From the NCBI GenBank assembly GCA_963810945.1, contig CAWEPI010000004.1, positions 186,001 to 250,000 on the forward strand: a DNA stretch of 64,000 nt, written 5' to 3'. This stretch comes from JAOUEA01 sp963810945. GTDB lineage: Bacteria; Actinomycetota; UBA4738; HRBIN12. Shown here piece after piece: positions 57,627 through 64,000 of the stretch (position 1 is the stretch's first letter; each line of letters begins with the position of its first letter). The notes beneath the pieces were generated by a model. It had not been told where the DNA came from. It made no database searches and saw nothing but the letters and a program-made list of their open reading frames with translations. The position numbers were made by a program, and so were the translations under genes.

Positions 57627-58619
57627 TTGGGCGTCGATTCCGTAGGCGTGATCGAGCCCCAGCCTGCCCTGCCCGCGGCCACCCACGCCTATCGCCGGCT
57701 CGTCGACAACGTGCGCGTGGTGATCGCCGGCAACACCGACGCCGTGGAGACCGCGGCGCTCTGCCTGTTCGCGGAGGGCAACCTCCTGCTCGAGGGCGTT
57801 CCCGGGACGGGCAAGACCACCCTCGCGCGCGCACTCGCCGTCTCGATCGGCGGCGACTTCAGCCGGATCCAGGCGACGCCCGACCTCCTGCCCTCGGACC
57901 TCACGGGGATCAGCGTCTACGATCAGCAACACGGCGAGTTCAGGTTCGTCCCCGGTCCGATCTTCGCCAACGTGGTGCTCGTGGACGAGGTGAACCGGAC
58001 CACCCCGCGCACCCAGTCGGCGCTGCTCGAGCCGATGGAGGAGCGACAGGTGACCGTGGAGGGCACCACGTACCCGTTGCCCGCGCCCTACCTCGTGATC
58101 GCGACGGAGAACCCGGTGGAGCAGCACGGCACCTACCCGTTGCCCGAGGGGCAGCTCGACCGCTTCGCGCTCACGGTGCAGGTGAGCTACCCCGACGCCG
58201 CCGGGGCCGCCGGCGACATCGTGCGGCGCCAGCTCCTGCGCCATCCGATCCACGACCTGGAGCCCGTGCTCGATCCCGCGGAGGTGCTCGCGGCACAGGC
58301 CGCCGTGCGCGGGGTGCACGTCGACGACGCGGTGCTCGAGTACGTGGTGGCCCTCGTCCAGGCGACCCGCGCGGCGCCGGAGATCGCCCTGGGTGCCTCA
58401 CCGCGCTCCACGGTCGCCCTCACGCGCTGCGCGCAGGCGCGCGCGATGGCCCAGGGGCGCGACTACGTGCTGCCCGACGACGTGAAGGCGCTCGCCTCGG
58501 CCGCGCTCGCGCATCGCCTGATCCCGCGTCAGATGCGCGCGGGCGCCGGCGTCGGCCGCGAGGTCGTCCGCCGGGTCCTGGGAGAGGTCCCGGTCCCGCT
58601 GCACGTCGCCGGCGGGTGA
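57627..58619 (+). CDS. MoxR-type AAA ATPase
   Basis: A 330-residue AAA+ protein with Walker A GVPGTGKT (about residue 57), Walker B VVLVDEVNRTTPRTQSALLEPMEE, sensor 1 VIATENPVEQHGTYPLPEGQLDRF and the C-terminal lid (LGASPRSTVALTRCAQARA). MoxR proteins act as chaperones for assembly of partner complexes. Here DUF58 and transglutaminase genes follow with 4-bp overlaps, the classic MoxR operon. TTG 57627 or GTG 57648 may be the start; neither has a strong ribosome site. Confidence 0.92.
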   Translation: MGVDSVGVIEPQPALPAATHAYRRLVDNVRVVIAGNTDAVETAALCLFAEGNLLLEGVPGTGKTTLARALAVSIGGDFSRIQATPDLLPSDLTGISVYDQQHGEFRFVPGPIFANVVLVDEVNRTTPRTQSALLEPMEERQVTVEGTTYPLPAPYLVIATENPVEQHGTYPLPEGQLDRFALTVQVSYPDAAGAAGDIVRRQLLRHPIHDLEPVLDPAEVLAAQAAVRGVHVDDAVLEYVVALVQATRAAPEIALGASPRSTVALTRCAQARAMAQGRDYVLPDDVKALASAALAHRLIPRQMRAGAGVGREVVRRVLGEVPVPLHVAGG

Positions 58620-59851
58620 GCTCGGTGCCACGGCCGCGCAGGCGGGCGGTGGGGCTGATCGTCGGCGCGGGCGTCCTGTTCTTCCTCGGCACCAACGTGC
58701 AGGCGGGCTGGCTGTTCGTACTCGCCGCATGCCTCGTGGGCGCGGTGGTCGCCGGCGTGCTGCTGCCCGTGCGCATGGTGCGCGGACTCGACGTGGACCG
58801 ACGCGCGCCCGAGGAGGTTCACCAGGGCGACGCGGTCATCGTCGAGCTCGGGATCGCGAACCGCTCGCGAGGGATGCGTCTGGGACTCGTGGTGGACGAC
58901 CCCTTCCTCGAGCCCGCGGCGCTCGCCGTGCCCGCCCTTCGGCCGGGGGCGCGCGCGGAGGTCGTGACGATGCGCACCGCGGTGCGTCGCGGGGTGCAGG
59001 CGTCCGCACCGGTGGTGGCGCGCTCGAGCGCGCCGTTCGGCGTGGGGGAGCAACGGCGGACGCTGATCGTCGCCGGCCCCGAGACCCTGGTGCTGCCGAG
59101 GGTAGTGTCCCTGGGTCCGCTCCCGTTCGTTCGTCCCGCCGCCACCGCCGATCACGCGATCCACACGGCACCTCGCCGCGGCCACGGGCCGGAGTACCTG
59201 GGGATCCGCGAGTACCGCCCCGGCGATTCGATGCGCCACGTGCACTGGCCGTCCACGGCAAGGACCGGGGTCGTCATGGTGCGCGAGTTCGAAGAGGAGC
59301 AGACGCGGCGGCTCGCGATCGTCCTCGACGGGAGTTGGGACGCGGGCGACGCGTGGACGCCGCTGGACCGGGTCTGCACCGCGGCCGCGTCGGTGGCGCT
59401 CGCGGCGCTCGCGCAGGGCCACGGCGCGCGGCTGGTCGTGACCGGAGGCGAGGACGCCGAGGTGCTCGGCCGTGCCGACGGCACCGAGATCCTGCGGCGG
59501 CTCGCGCTCGTCACGCCCGATGCGCGGTCGGGGTTCGCGGAGCAGCTGGACCGCGTGGGCGCCGGGCTGCGCGGTGTGGAGGCCACGGTGCTGGTCTTCC
59601 CGGCGCGGCGGGGGAACGATCCCGCCGTCCTGGAGCCCGTCGTGGCGACGCTGGCCGATCGGTTCGCGCACGTCGTGGCGATCCCCGTCGAGGTGACCGA
59701 GGCCGAGTCGCGTCGGGAGGCGCTGCCCTCGGGCGCCTGGACCGAGCTCGAGGACCGACTCCGGCGGGCGGGGGCCGAGGTGTTCCCGTGGCGCGACGGC
59801 GACGATCTCGCCGCCGTCCTCAGCCCGGCCGACCTGGCGGCGGCGCCGTGA
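58616..59851 (+). CDS. DUF58 (VWA-like) membrane protein
   Basis: A 411-residue protein. Two N-terminal helices (GLIVGAGVLFFLGTNVQAG, WLFVLAACLVGAVVAGVLL) are followed by a beta-rich segment and the DUF58 motif GHGPEYLGIREYRPGDSMRHVHWPSTART. A VWA-like fold follows (LAIVLDGSWDAGDAW). DUF58 proteins are the partners of MoxR ATPases. Both ends overlap neighbours by 4 bp (GTGA), indicating tight coupling in the operon. Confidence 0.9.
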   Translation: MSSVPRPRRRAVGLIVGAGVLFFLGTNVQAGWLFVLAACLVGAVVAGVLLPVRMVRGLDVDRRAPEEVHQGDAVIVELGIANRSRGMRLGLVVDDPFLEPAALAVPALRPGARAEVVTMRTAVRRGVQASAPVVARSSAPFGVGEQRRTLIVAGPETLVLPRVVSLGPLPFVRPAATADHAIHTAPRRGHGPEYLGIREYRPGDSMRHVHWPSTARTGVVMVREFEEEQTRRLAIVLDGSWDAGDAWTPLDRVCTAAASVALAALAQGHGARLVVTGGEDAEVLGRADGTEILRRLALVTPDARSGFAEQLDRVGAGLRGVEATVLVFPARRGNDPAVLEPVVATLADRFAHVVAIPVEVTEAESRREALPSGAWTELEDRLRRAGAEVFPWRDGDDLAAVLSPADLAAAP

Positions 59852-62040
59852 AGCTCGAGATCCGCACGCCGAGCGGGCCGACCGAGGACTCCGTAGCGAT
59901 CCGCGTGGTGGTGGCGGCCGCGGTGGAGCTCGCGATCGTCGCGGTGGTGGCGCAGGGCGCCGTCCACGCCCCGACCGCGGTGGCCACGCTGATCCTGGCG
60001 CCCCTCGGCTACTGGTTCTCCTACCGGCGGCGGGCGCACACGAGCCTGCTGCTGAAGCTCCTGCTCTCGCTCGGGCTCCTCGCGGCGATGGGCCAGTTCC
60101 TCCAGGCGGTCCAGCAGGTCGGGTCGGTCGACGAGGCGCGCATCCCGCTCGCCTCGCTGTTCCTCTGGGTGCAGGTGCTGCATGCGTTCGACGTACCGCG
60201 CCGGCGCGACCTGGCGTTCTCGATGGTCTCAGGCCTGATCCTGATGGCGGAGGCGGGCGCGCTCTCGCTCACGACGGGCTACGCGCTGTTCCTCGTGCCG
60301 TGGCTCGTGCTCGCGGGGATGTGGCTGTACCTGTCGAGCCGGCCGAGACCCGACCAGGTCGCCACGCCCGTCGCGCAACGGCTGGTCACCCCCGGCGGCG
60401 GGCCGGGCCGCGGCCGCCTGGCCCCGGCGCGCGCCGCCTTCATGCCCGCGGCCGCGGCCCTCCTGGCCGGCGCCCTCGTCTTCCTCGCGCTGCCGCGGGT
60501 GCCCGGCTCCCTCGTGAAGACCCCGCCGTTCGCGTTCCCGCACAGCCCGACGGAGCTGCCGAACTTCGACGGCGGCGTGACCAACCCCAACCTGCCCGCC
60601 GCGGGCGCCGACGGCGTCGTGAACTTCGCCCCGGGCGCCTATCCGGGTCTGTCCGACGTGGTGGACCTGCGGGCGCGGGGGCGGCTCTCCGATCGGATCG
60701 CGTTCCGCGTGCGCGCCTCGCAGGCTGCCCTCTGGCGTGCCGAGGCCTTCGACACCTACGACGGCACCACCTGGACGATCGCATCGAAGGACACGGAGAC
60801 CCTGCCCACCGCGGATGCGCCGGGCGCGTTCATGGCGCAGCCCTCGCGGGGACCCGATGGCCTGGCCAACCTGCCGTCGGTCCCCGTGACGCAGACCTTC
60901 TACATCGACGCTCCCCAGCCCAACATCCTGTTCGCCGCCGCGAACGCCTCGCGCGTGTACTTCCCATCGGGCGGCCTGCGTGAAGACCGATACGGATCGA
61001 TCCGGGCACCGATCCTGCTCGACCAGGGCCTGGTGTACTCCGTGGTCTCCGACGTGCCGATCACCGATCCGTCGTGGCTCAGGCGTGCGGGCCACACGAT
61101 CCCGCCGTCGATGGCCGGCTACCTCCAGCTCCCGACGACCCTCCCGACAGAGGTGGGCGACCTCGCCCGTCAGGTGGTCGGGGGCGCGCCGAGCGAGTAC
61201 GACGCGGTGATGGCGGTGCAGACCTGGATCCAGGGACACACGCGCTACAACCTCGATGTTCCGGCCGATCCACCCGGCGTCGACAGCGTGGATCGGTTCC
61301 TCTTCGTGACCCGCGAGGGGTTCTGCGAGCAGATCGCGAGCTCGATGGCGGTGATGCTCCGCACGCTCGGCATCCCGACACGACTGGTGACGGGATACGG
61401 CCCGGGCGATCGCAACCCGCTCACCGGGTACTTCGAGGTGCGCGACTCCGACGCCCACGCGTGGCTCGAGGTGTACTACCCGCAGATCGGGTGGGTGCCG
61501 TACGACCCGACGTTCGGCGTTCCGGCGGCGGCCCCGAGCGTCGCGAGCCGGTTCATGGCCGGCCCGGTCTTCGCGGCGATCGGCCGGTTCGCGCAGCGCG
61601 CCGTCCCGCAGCCGGTGAAGCATGTGATGGGCGTGGCGCTGGGCGCGGTGGCGACGACCGCTCGCGCGGCGCTCCACGTCTGGCCGGTCGCGGTCCTGGC
61701 GCTCCTCGCGCTAGGAGCGATCGCGGGCCTCTGGCGCCGGCGCCGGACGCGCCCGCCCACCCCGGTGGATCCCGCGGAGGCGGCGTTCGTCGAGCTCACG
61801 CGGGCCTTGGCGTCCGTCGGCCACCCCCGCGAGGAACACGAGACGCCCAGCGAGTATCTGGGGGCCTTGGCGGGGGACGACACCCTCGACGACGAGGTCG
61901 TCGCTGCGGCGGAGGAGATCGTCCGCACGTTCGAGCGCGCACGCTTCGGCCCCGAGGCCCGCAAGCCGTCGTCGGAGGAGGTGGCACGCGCTCGCGCGAT
62001 GCTGGGCGGGCGGGTGCGGGAACGGGCCGGGACGCGGTAG
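59848..62040 (+). CDS. Transglutaminase-like membrane protein (TgpA type)
   Basis: A 730-residue protein. About six helices in residues 20-215 precede an extracytoplasmic transglutaminase core with catalytic Cys in TREGFCEQIASSMAVMLRTLGIPTR, His in DSDAHAWLEVYY and Asp in YDPTFG. A helix (VWPVAVLALLALGAIAGLW) and a cytoplasmic DUF4129-like tail end the protein. With MoxR and DUF58 it forms the common three-gene operon. It may cross-link or cleave envelope proteins or peptides; the substrate is not known. Confidence 0.9.
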   Translation: MKLEIRTPSGPTEDSVAIRVVVAAAVELAIVAVVAQGAVHAPTAVATLILAPLGYWFSYRRRAHTSLLLKLLLSLGLLAAMGQFLQAVQQVGSVDEARIPLASLFLWVQVLHAFDVPRRRDLAFSMVSGLILMAEAGALSLTTGYALFLVPWLVLAGMWLYLSSRPRPDQVATPVAQRLVTPGGGPGRGRLAPARAAFMPAAAALLAGALVFLALPRVPGSLVKTPPFAFPHSPTELPNFDGGVTNPNLPAAGADGVVNFAPGAYPGLSDVVDLRARGRLSDRIAFRVRASQAALWRAEAFDTYDGTTWTIASKDTETLPTADAPGAFMAQPSRGPDGLANLPSVPVTQTFYIDAPQPNILFAAANASRVYFPSGGLREDRYGSIRAPILLDQGLVYSVVSDVPITDPSWLRRAGHTIPPSMAGYLQLPTTLPTEVGDLARQVVGGAPSEYDAVMAVQTWIQGHTRYNLDVPADPPGVDSVDRFLFVTREGFCEQIASSMAVMLRTLGIPTRLVTGYGPGDRNPLTGYFEVRDSDAHAWLEVYYPQIGWVPYDPTFGVPAAAPSVASRFMAGPVFAAIGRFAQRAVPQPVKHVMGVALGAVATTARAALHVWPVAVLALLALGAIAGLWRRRRTRPPTPVDPAEAAFVELTRALASVGHPREEHETPSEYLGALAGDDTLDDEVVAAAEEIVRTFERARFGPEARKPSSEEVARARAMLGGRVRERAGTR

Positions 62041-62043
62041 CGT
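62038..62043 (+). promoter_or_regulatory. -10 box TAGCGT, leaderless promoter
   Basis: TAGCGT includes the stop codon of the transglutaminase gene and ends 7 nt before ATG 62051. Confidence 0.5.
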
Positions 62044-62050
62044 TCTCGGC

Positions 62051-62251
62051 ATGTGCCGAAGCATCAAGACCCTGCGCAGGGCCGACGAGCCCGCCACCGA
62101 GGAGGAGATCCGCGCCGCCGCGCGGCAGTACGTCCGTAAGGTGAGCGGGTATCGGGAGCCCTCGAGGAAGAACAGCGAGGCCTTCGAGGCGGCCGTCGAC
62201 GAGGTCGCGAACGCGTCTCGCGCGCTGCTCGACGCCGTGACCGTGCGCTGA
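62051..62251 (+). CDS. DUF2277 family protein
   Basis: A 66-residue helical protein, MCRSIKTLRRADEPATEEEIRAAARQYVRKVSGYREPSRKNSEAFEAAVDEVA. It matches DUF2277, a family defined by the MCRSIKTL start and the KVSGYR..PS motif and widespread in bacteria without known function. The start is supported by the leaderless promoter. Confidence 0.8.
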   Translation: MCRSIKTLRRADEPATEEEIRAAARQYVRKVSGYREPSRKNSEAFEAAVDEVANASRALLDAVTVR

Positions 62252-62264
62252 CCGCGTCCGTCGT

Positions 62265-62270
62265 TACGAT
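62265..62270 (+). promoter_or_regulatory. -10 box TACGAT, leaderless promoter
   Basis: TACGAT ends 7 nt before ATG 62278. The earlier ATG at 62269 lies in this box and is therefore an unlikely start. Confidence 0.45.
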
Positions 62271-62277
62271 GGGCGCC

Positions 62278-63672
62278 ATGTATCCGCTCGATCCGGCGCC
62301 CGAGGACATGCGCGCGATGGGGGAGTCCGCGCTCGCCTACCTCGTCGACTTCATCCAGGGACTCGACGACGCGCCCGCCGAGGCCACGGAGGGCGCCGTC
62401 GAGCTGGCGCGGACGTTGCGGGAGGGCCCACCGGAGACCGGGGGCGATTTCGACGCGCTGATGACCCAGGTGCGGGACGCCGTCGCGCACACGTTCGAGT
62501 ACGCGGGCCCCGGCTACCTCGCATACATCCCAGGGGGCGGCCTCTTCAGCGCCGCGCTCGCGGACTTCGTGGCACAGGGGGTGAACCGCTACGTCGGGCT
62601 CTGGCAGCCGAGCCCGGCGGCCGTGCAGATCGAGGAGAACGTCGTGCGCTGGCTCTGCGACCTCTTCGCGTACCCGGCGGAGGCGCAGGGGTTGCTGCTC
62701 TCCGGCGGCTCGATGGCGAACCTCTCGGCCATGGTGACGGCGCGCCACGCGAAGCTCGGCGAGGACTTCCTCGACGGCACGTACTACGTGAGCGAGCAGG
62801 CGCACGCGAGCGTCACCAAGGCCGCCACGATCGCGGGCTTCGCGAAGCGGAACGTGCGGATCGTGGCCACGGACGACCAGCTGCGGATGGATCCCGACGC
62901 GCTCCGTGCACGGATCCGAGAGGATCGCGCGGCCGGCATGCGCCCGTTCCTGGTGGGCGCGAGCGCGGGGACCACGAACACCGGGGCGATCGACCCGCTC
63001 GAGGCGATCGCCGACGTCGCCGAGCAGGAGGGGCTCTGGCTCCACGTCGACGGGGCCTACGGCGGCTTCTTCCAGCTCACGGAGCGGGGGAGTGCGTGGT
63101 TCCGGGGCATCGAGCGGAGCGACTCCGTCACACTCGATCCGCACAAGGGGATGTTCCTGCCCTACGGCACCGGCGGCCTCGTGGTCCGTGACGGGCAGGC
63201 GCTCCGCGACGCGCACTACGAGGGCGCGGCCTACCTGCAGGACCTGCCGCCGACGGGGGAGCTGCCCAACTACAGCGAGTACTCGGCCGAGCTCTCGCGG
63301 GACTGGCGAGGCCTGCGCGTGTGGATGCCGCTCAAGCTCCACGGCGTGAGCGCCTTCCGCGAGGCGCTCGACGAGAAGCTGGACCTCGCCGCCTACCTCT
63401 ACGAGGCCCTCGAGGCGGACCCGCTCGTCGAGGTGCCGTGGGCTCCGCAGCTCACGGTGGTGCCCTTCCGTCTGGCGGGCGCCGACGAGGAAACGCAGAA
63501 GGCGTTCCTGGCGGCCATCAACGCATCCAAGCGCGTGTTCCTGTCCTCCACGCTGATCCACGGTGCCTACACCCTGCGCGTCTGCATCGTCTCCCACCGC
63601 ACCCACAAGGACCGGATCGACGAGTGCGTGGAGATCATCGGGCAGGCCGCCGCGGAGCTCACCGGAGCCTGA
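62278..63672 (+). CDS. PLP-dependent group II amino acid decarboxylase
   Basis: A 464-residue enzyme of the aromatic amino acid decarboxylase family. It has GPGYLAYIPGGGLFSAALADFVAQG, SGGSMANLSAMVTAR, LHVDGAYGGFF and the PLP lysine in SVTLDPHKGMFLPYGTG. The CIVSHRTHKDRIDECV ending is also typical. It would decarboxylate an amino acid (for example Tyr, Trp or DOPA) to the amine, but many members of this branch are uncharacterised. ATG 62278 is chosen from the promoter position. Confidence 0.85.
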   Translation: MYPLDPAPEDMRAMGESALAYLVDFIQGLDDAPAEATEGAVELARTLREGPPETGGDFDALMTQVRDAVAHTFEYAGPGYLAYIPGGGLFSAALADFVAQGVNRYVGLWQPSPAAVQIEENVVRWLCDLFAYPAEAQGLLLSGGSMANLSAMVTARHAKLGEDFLDGTYYVSEQAHASVTKAATIAGFAKRNVRIVATDDQLRMDPDALRARIREDRAAGMRPFLVGASAGTTNTGAIDPLEAIADVAEQEGLWLHVDGAYGGFFQLTERGSAWFRGIERSDSVTLDPHKGMFLPYGTGGLVVRDGQALRDAHYEGAAYLQDLPPTGELPNYSEYSAELSRDWRGLRVWMPLKLHGVSAFREALDEKLDLAAYLYEALEADPLVEVPWAPQLTVVPFRLAGADEETQKAFLAAINASKRVFLSSTLIHGAYTLRVCIVSHRTHKDRIDECVEIIGQAAAELTGA

Positions 63673-63681
63673 GGCGACGAC

Positions 63682-64000
63682 GTGCCCGAGCTCCCGGAGA
63701 TCCGTGCGCTCGCCGAGCGTCTGGACGAGGTCCTCGCCGGCGCGACGCTCGAGAGGCTCGACCTCATGCAGTTCTCGTCACTGAAGACGTTCGCGCCGCG
63801 GCCCGAGGAGCTGCTCGGCCGCACGATCGATCACGTCGGCAACCGCGGGAAGTACCTCGTCGGTGAGCTGGGAGGCCCGCGCCTGCTGGTGCACCTGTCC
63901 CAAGGAGGGCGCGTGGACGTCGAGGCGCCGCCGAAGTCGACGAAGCCGCGGGGATCGGTCCTGCGGATCCGAGCCGTCGATCGGCCCAGCGTCCTGGTGA
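63682..64000 (+). CDS. Fpg/Nei-family DNA glycosylase (3' truncated)
   Basis: The first 106 codons of a formamidopyrimidine/endonuclease VIII family glycosylase are present before the window ends. The mature N-terminal PELPEIRAL gives the catalytic Pro and Glu. GNRGKYLVGEL contains the beta-turn lysine and HLSQGGRV the following strand. It removes oxidised bases and nicks the site. The zinc finger at the far end is outside the window, so Fpg and Nei cannot be told apart. The GTG start lies 9 bp after the decarboxylase stop. Confidence 0.8.
   Translation, partial: MPELPEIRALAERLDEVLAGATLERLDLMQFSSLKTFAPRPEELLGRTIDHVGNRGKYLVGELGGPRLLVHLSQGGRVDVEAPPKSTKPRGSVLRIRAVDRPSVLV

Overview
The window is high-GC DNA from an actinobacterium. 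A WhiB protein, a DUF3499 zinc-ribbon protein, a TobH-like sugar isomerase, a fused FO synthase (FbiC) with FbiA and FbiB, and LGFP repeats together point to Actinomycetota. Gene order resembles the M. tuberculosis blocks rmlD-wbbL-manC-fbiB-fbiA-whiB2-Rv3258c-manB-Rv3256c, sahH, comF-hpf-secA1 and prfB-ftsE-ftsX-smpB (recalled gene orders, not searched). Several elements usual in mycobacteria or streptomycetes are missing, such as mtrAB-lpqB, and prfB carries a recoding site, so a deep-branching or uncultured lineage is likely. I cannot name the class.

Layout: 1-8.8 kb is a surface-polysaccharide operon (RmlB-like and RmlD sugar synthesis, glycosyltransferases, Wzm/Wzt exporter, small EamA-like membrane protein, sugar nucleotidyltransferase), with most genes overlapping by 4 bp. 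8.8-13.8 kb holds a SpoIID/LGFP wall protein, two tandem DUF3105 membrane proteins and a purine permease. 13.9-18.6 kb is the coenzyme F420 locus. 18.6-25.5 kb has whiB, a histone-H1-like Lys/Arg/Ala repeat protein, a very large glycosyltransferase-membrane fusion, DUF5719, an L,D-transpeptidase and DUF3499. 25.6-31.3 kb carries sugar-phosphate and purine/S-adenosylhomocysteine metabolism. 31.3-42.4 kb is a housekeeping block: ComF, ribosome hibernation factor, response regulator, acetolactate synthase, SecA, RF2 with a programmed frameshift, FtsEX, SmpB and tmRNA. 42.3-57.6 kb is more variable: a giant cyclase/ATPase/TPR regulator, a two-subunit aconitase X, a phosphodiesterase, a GcvT-like protein, two CrtI/PYROXD2-like flavoproteins, a ureohydrolase and a methyltransferase. 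57.6-62 kb is a MoxR-DUF58-transglutaminase operon, followed by DUF2277, a PLP decarboxylase and a truncated Fpg/Nei glycosylase.

Two general properties stand out. First, many genes have a TANNNT-type -10 box ending 5-9 nt before the start codon (often TAGGCT), as expected for leaderless mRNAs; this decides several starts. Second, eleven genes are broken by one apparent single-base indel. Ten fit one extra base and one (fbiC) fits a missing G in a G run. These look like assembly errors rather than decay, since reading through the indel restores a full-length family member in every case. No insertion sequences, prophage, CRISPR array, rRNA or ordinary tRNA genes were seen, and no stretch above 300 bp lacks a gene.
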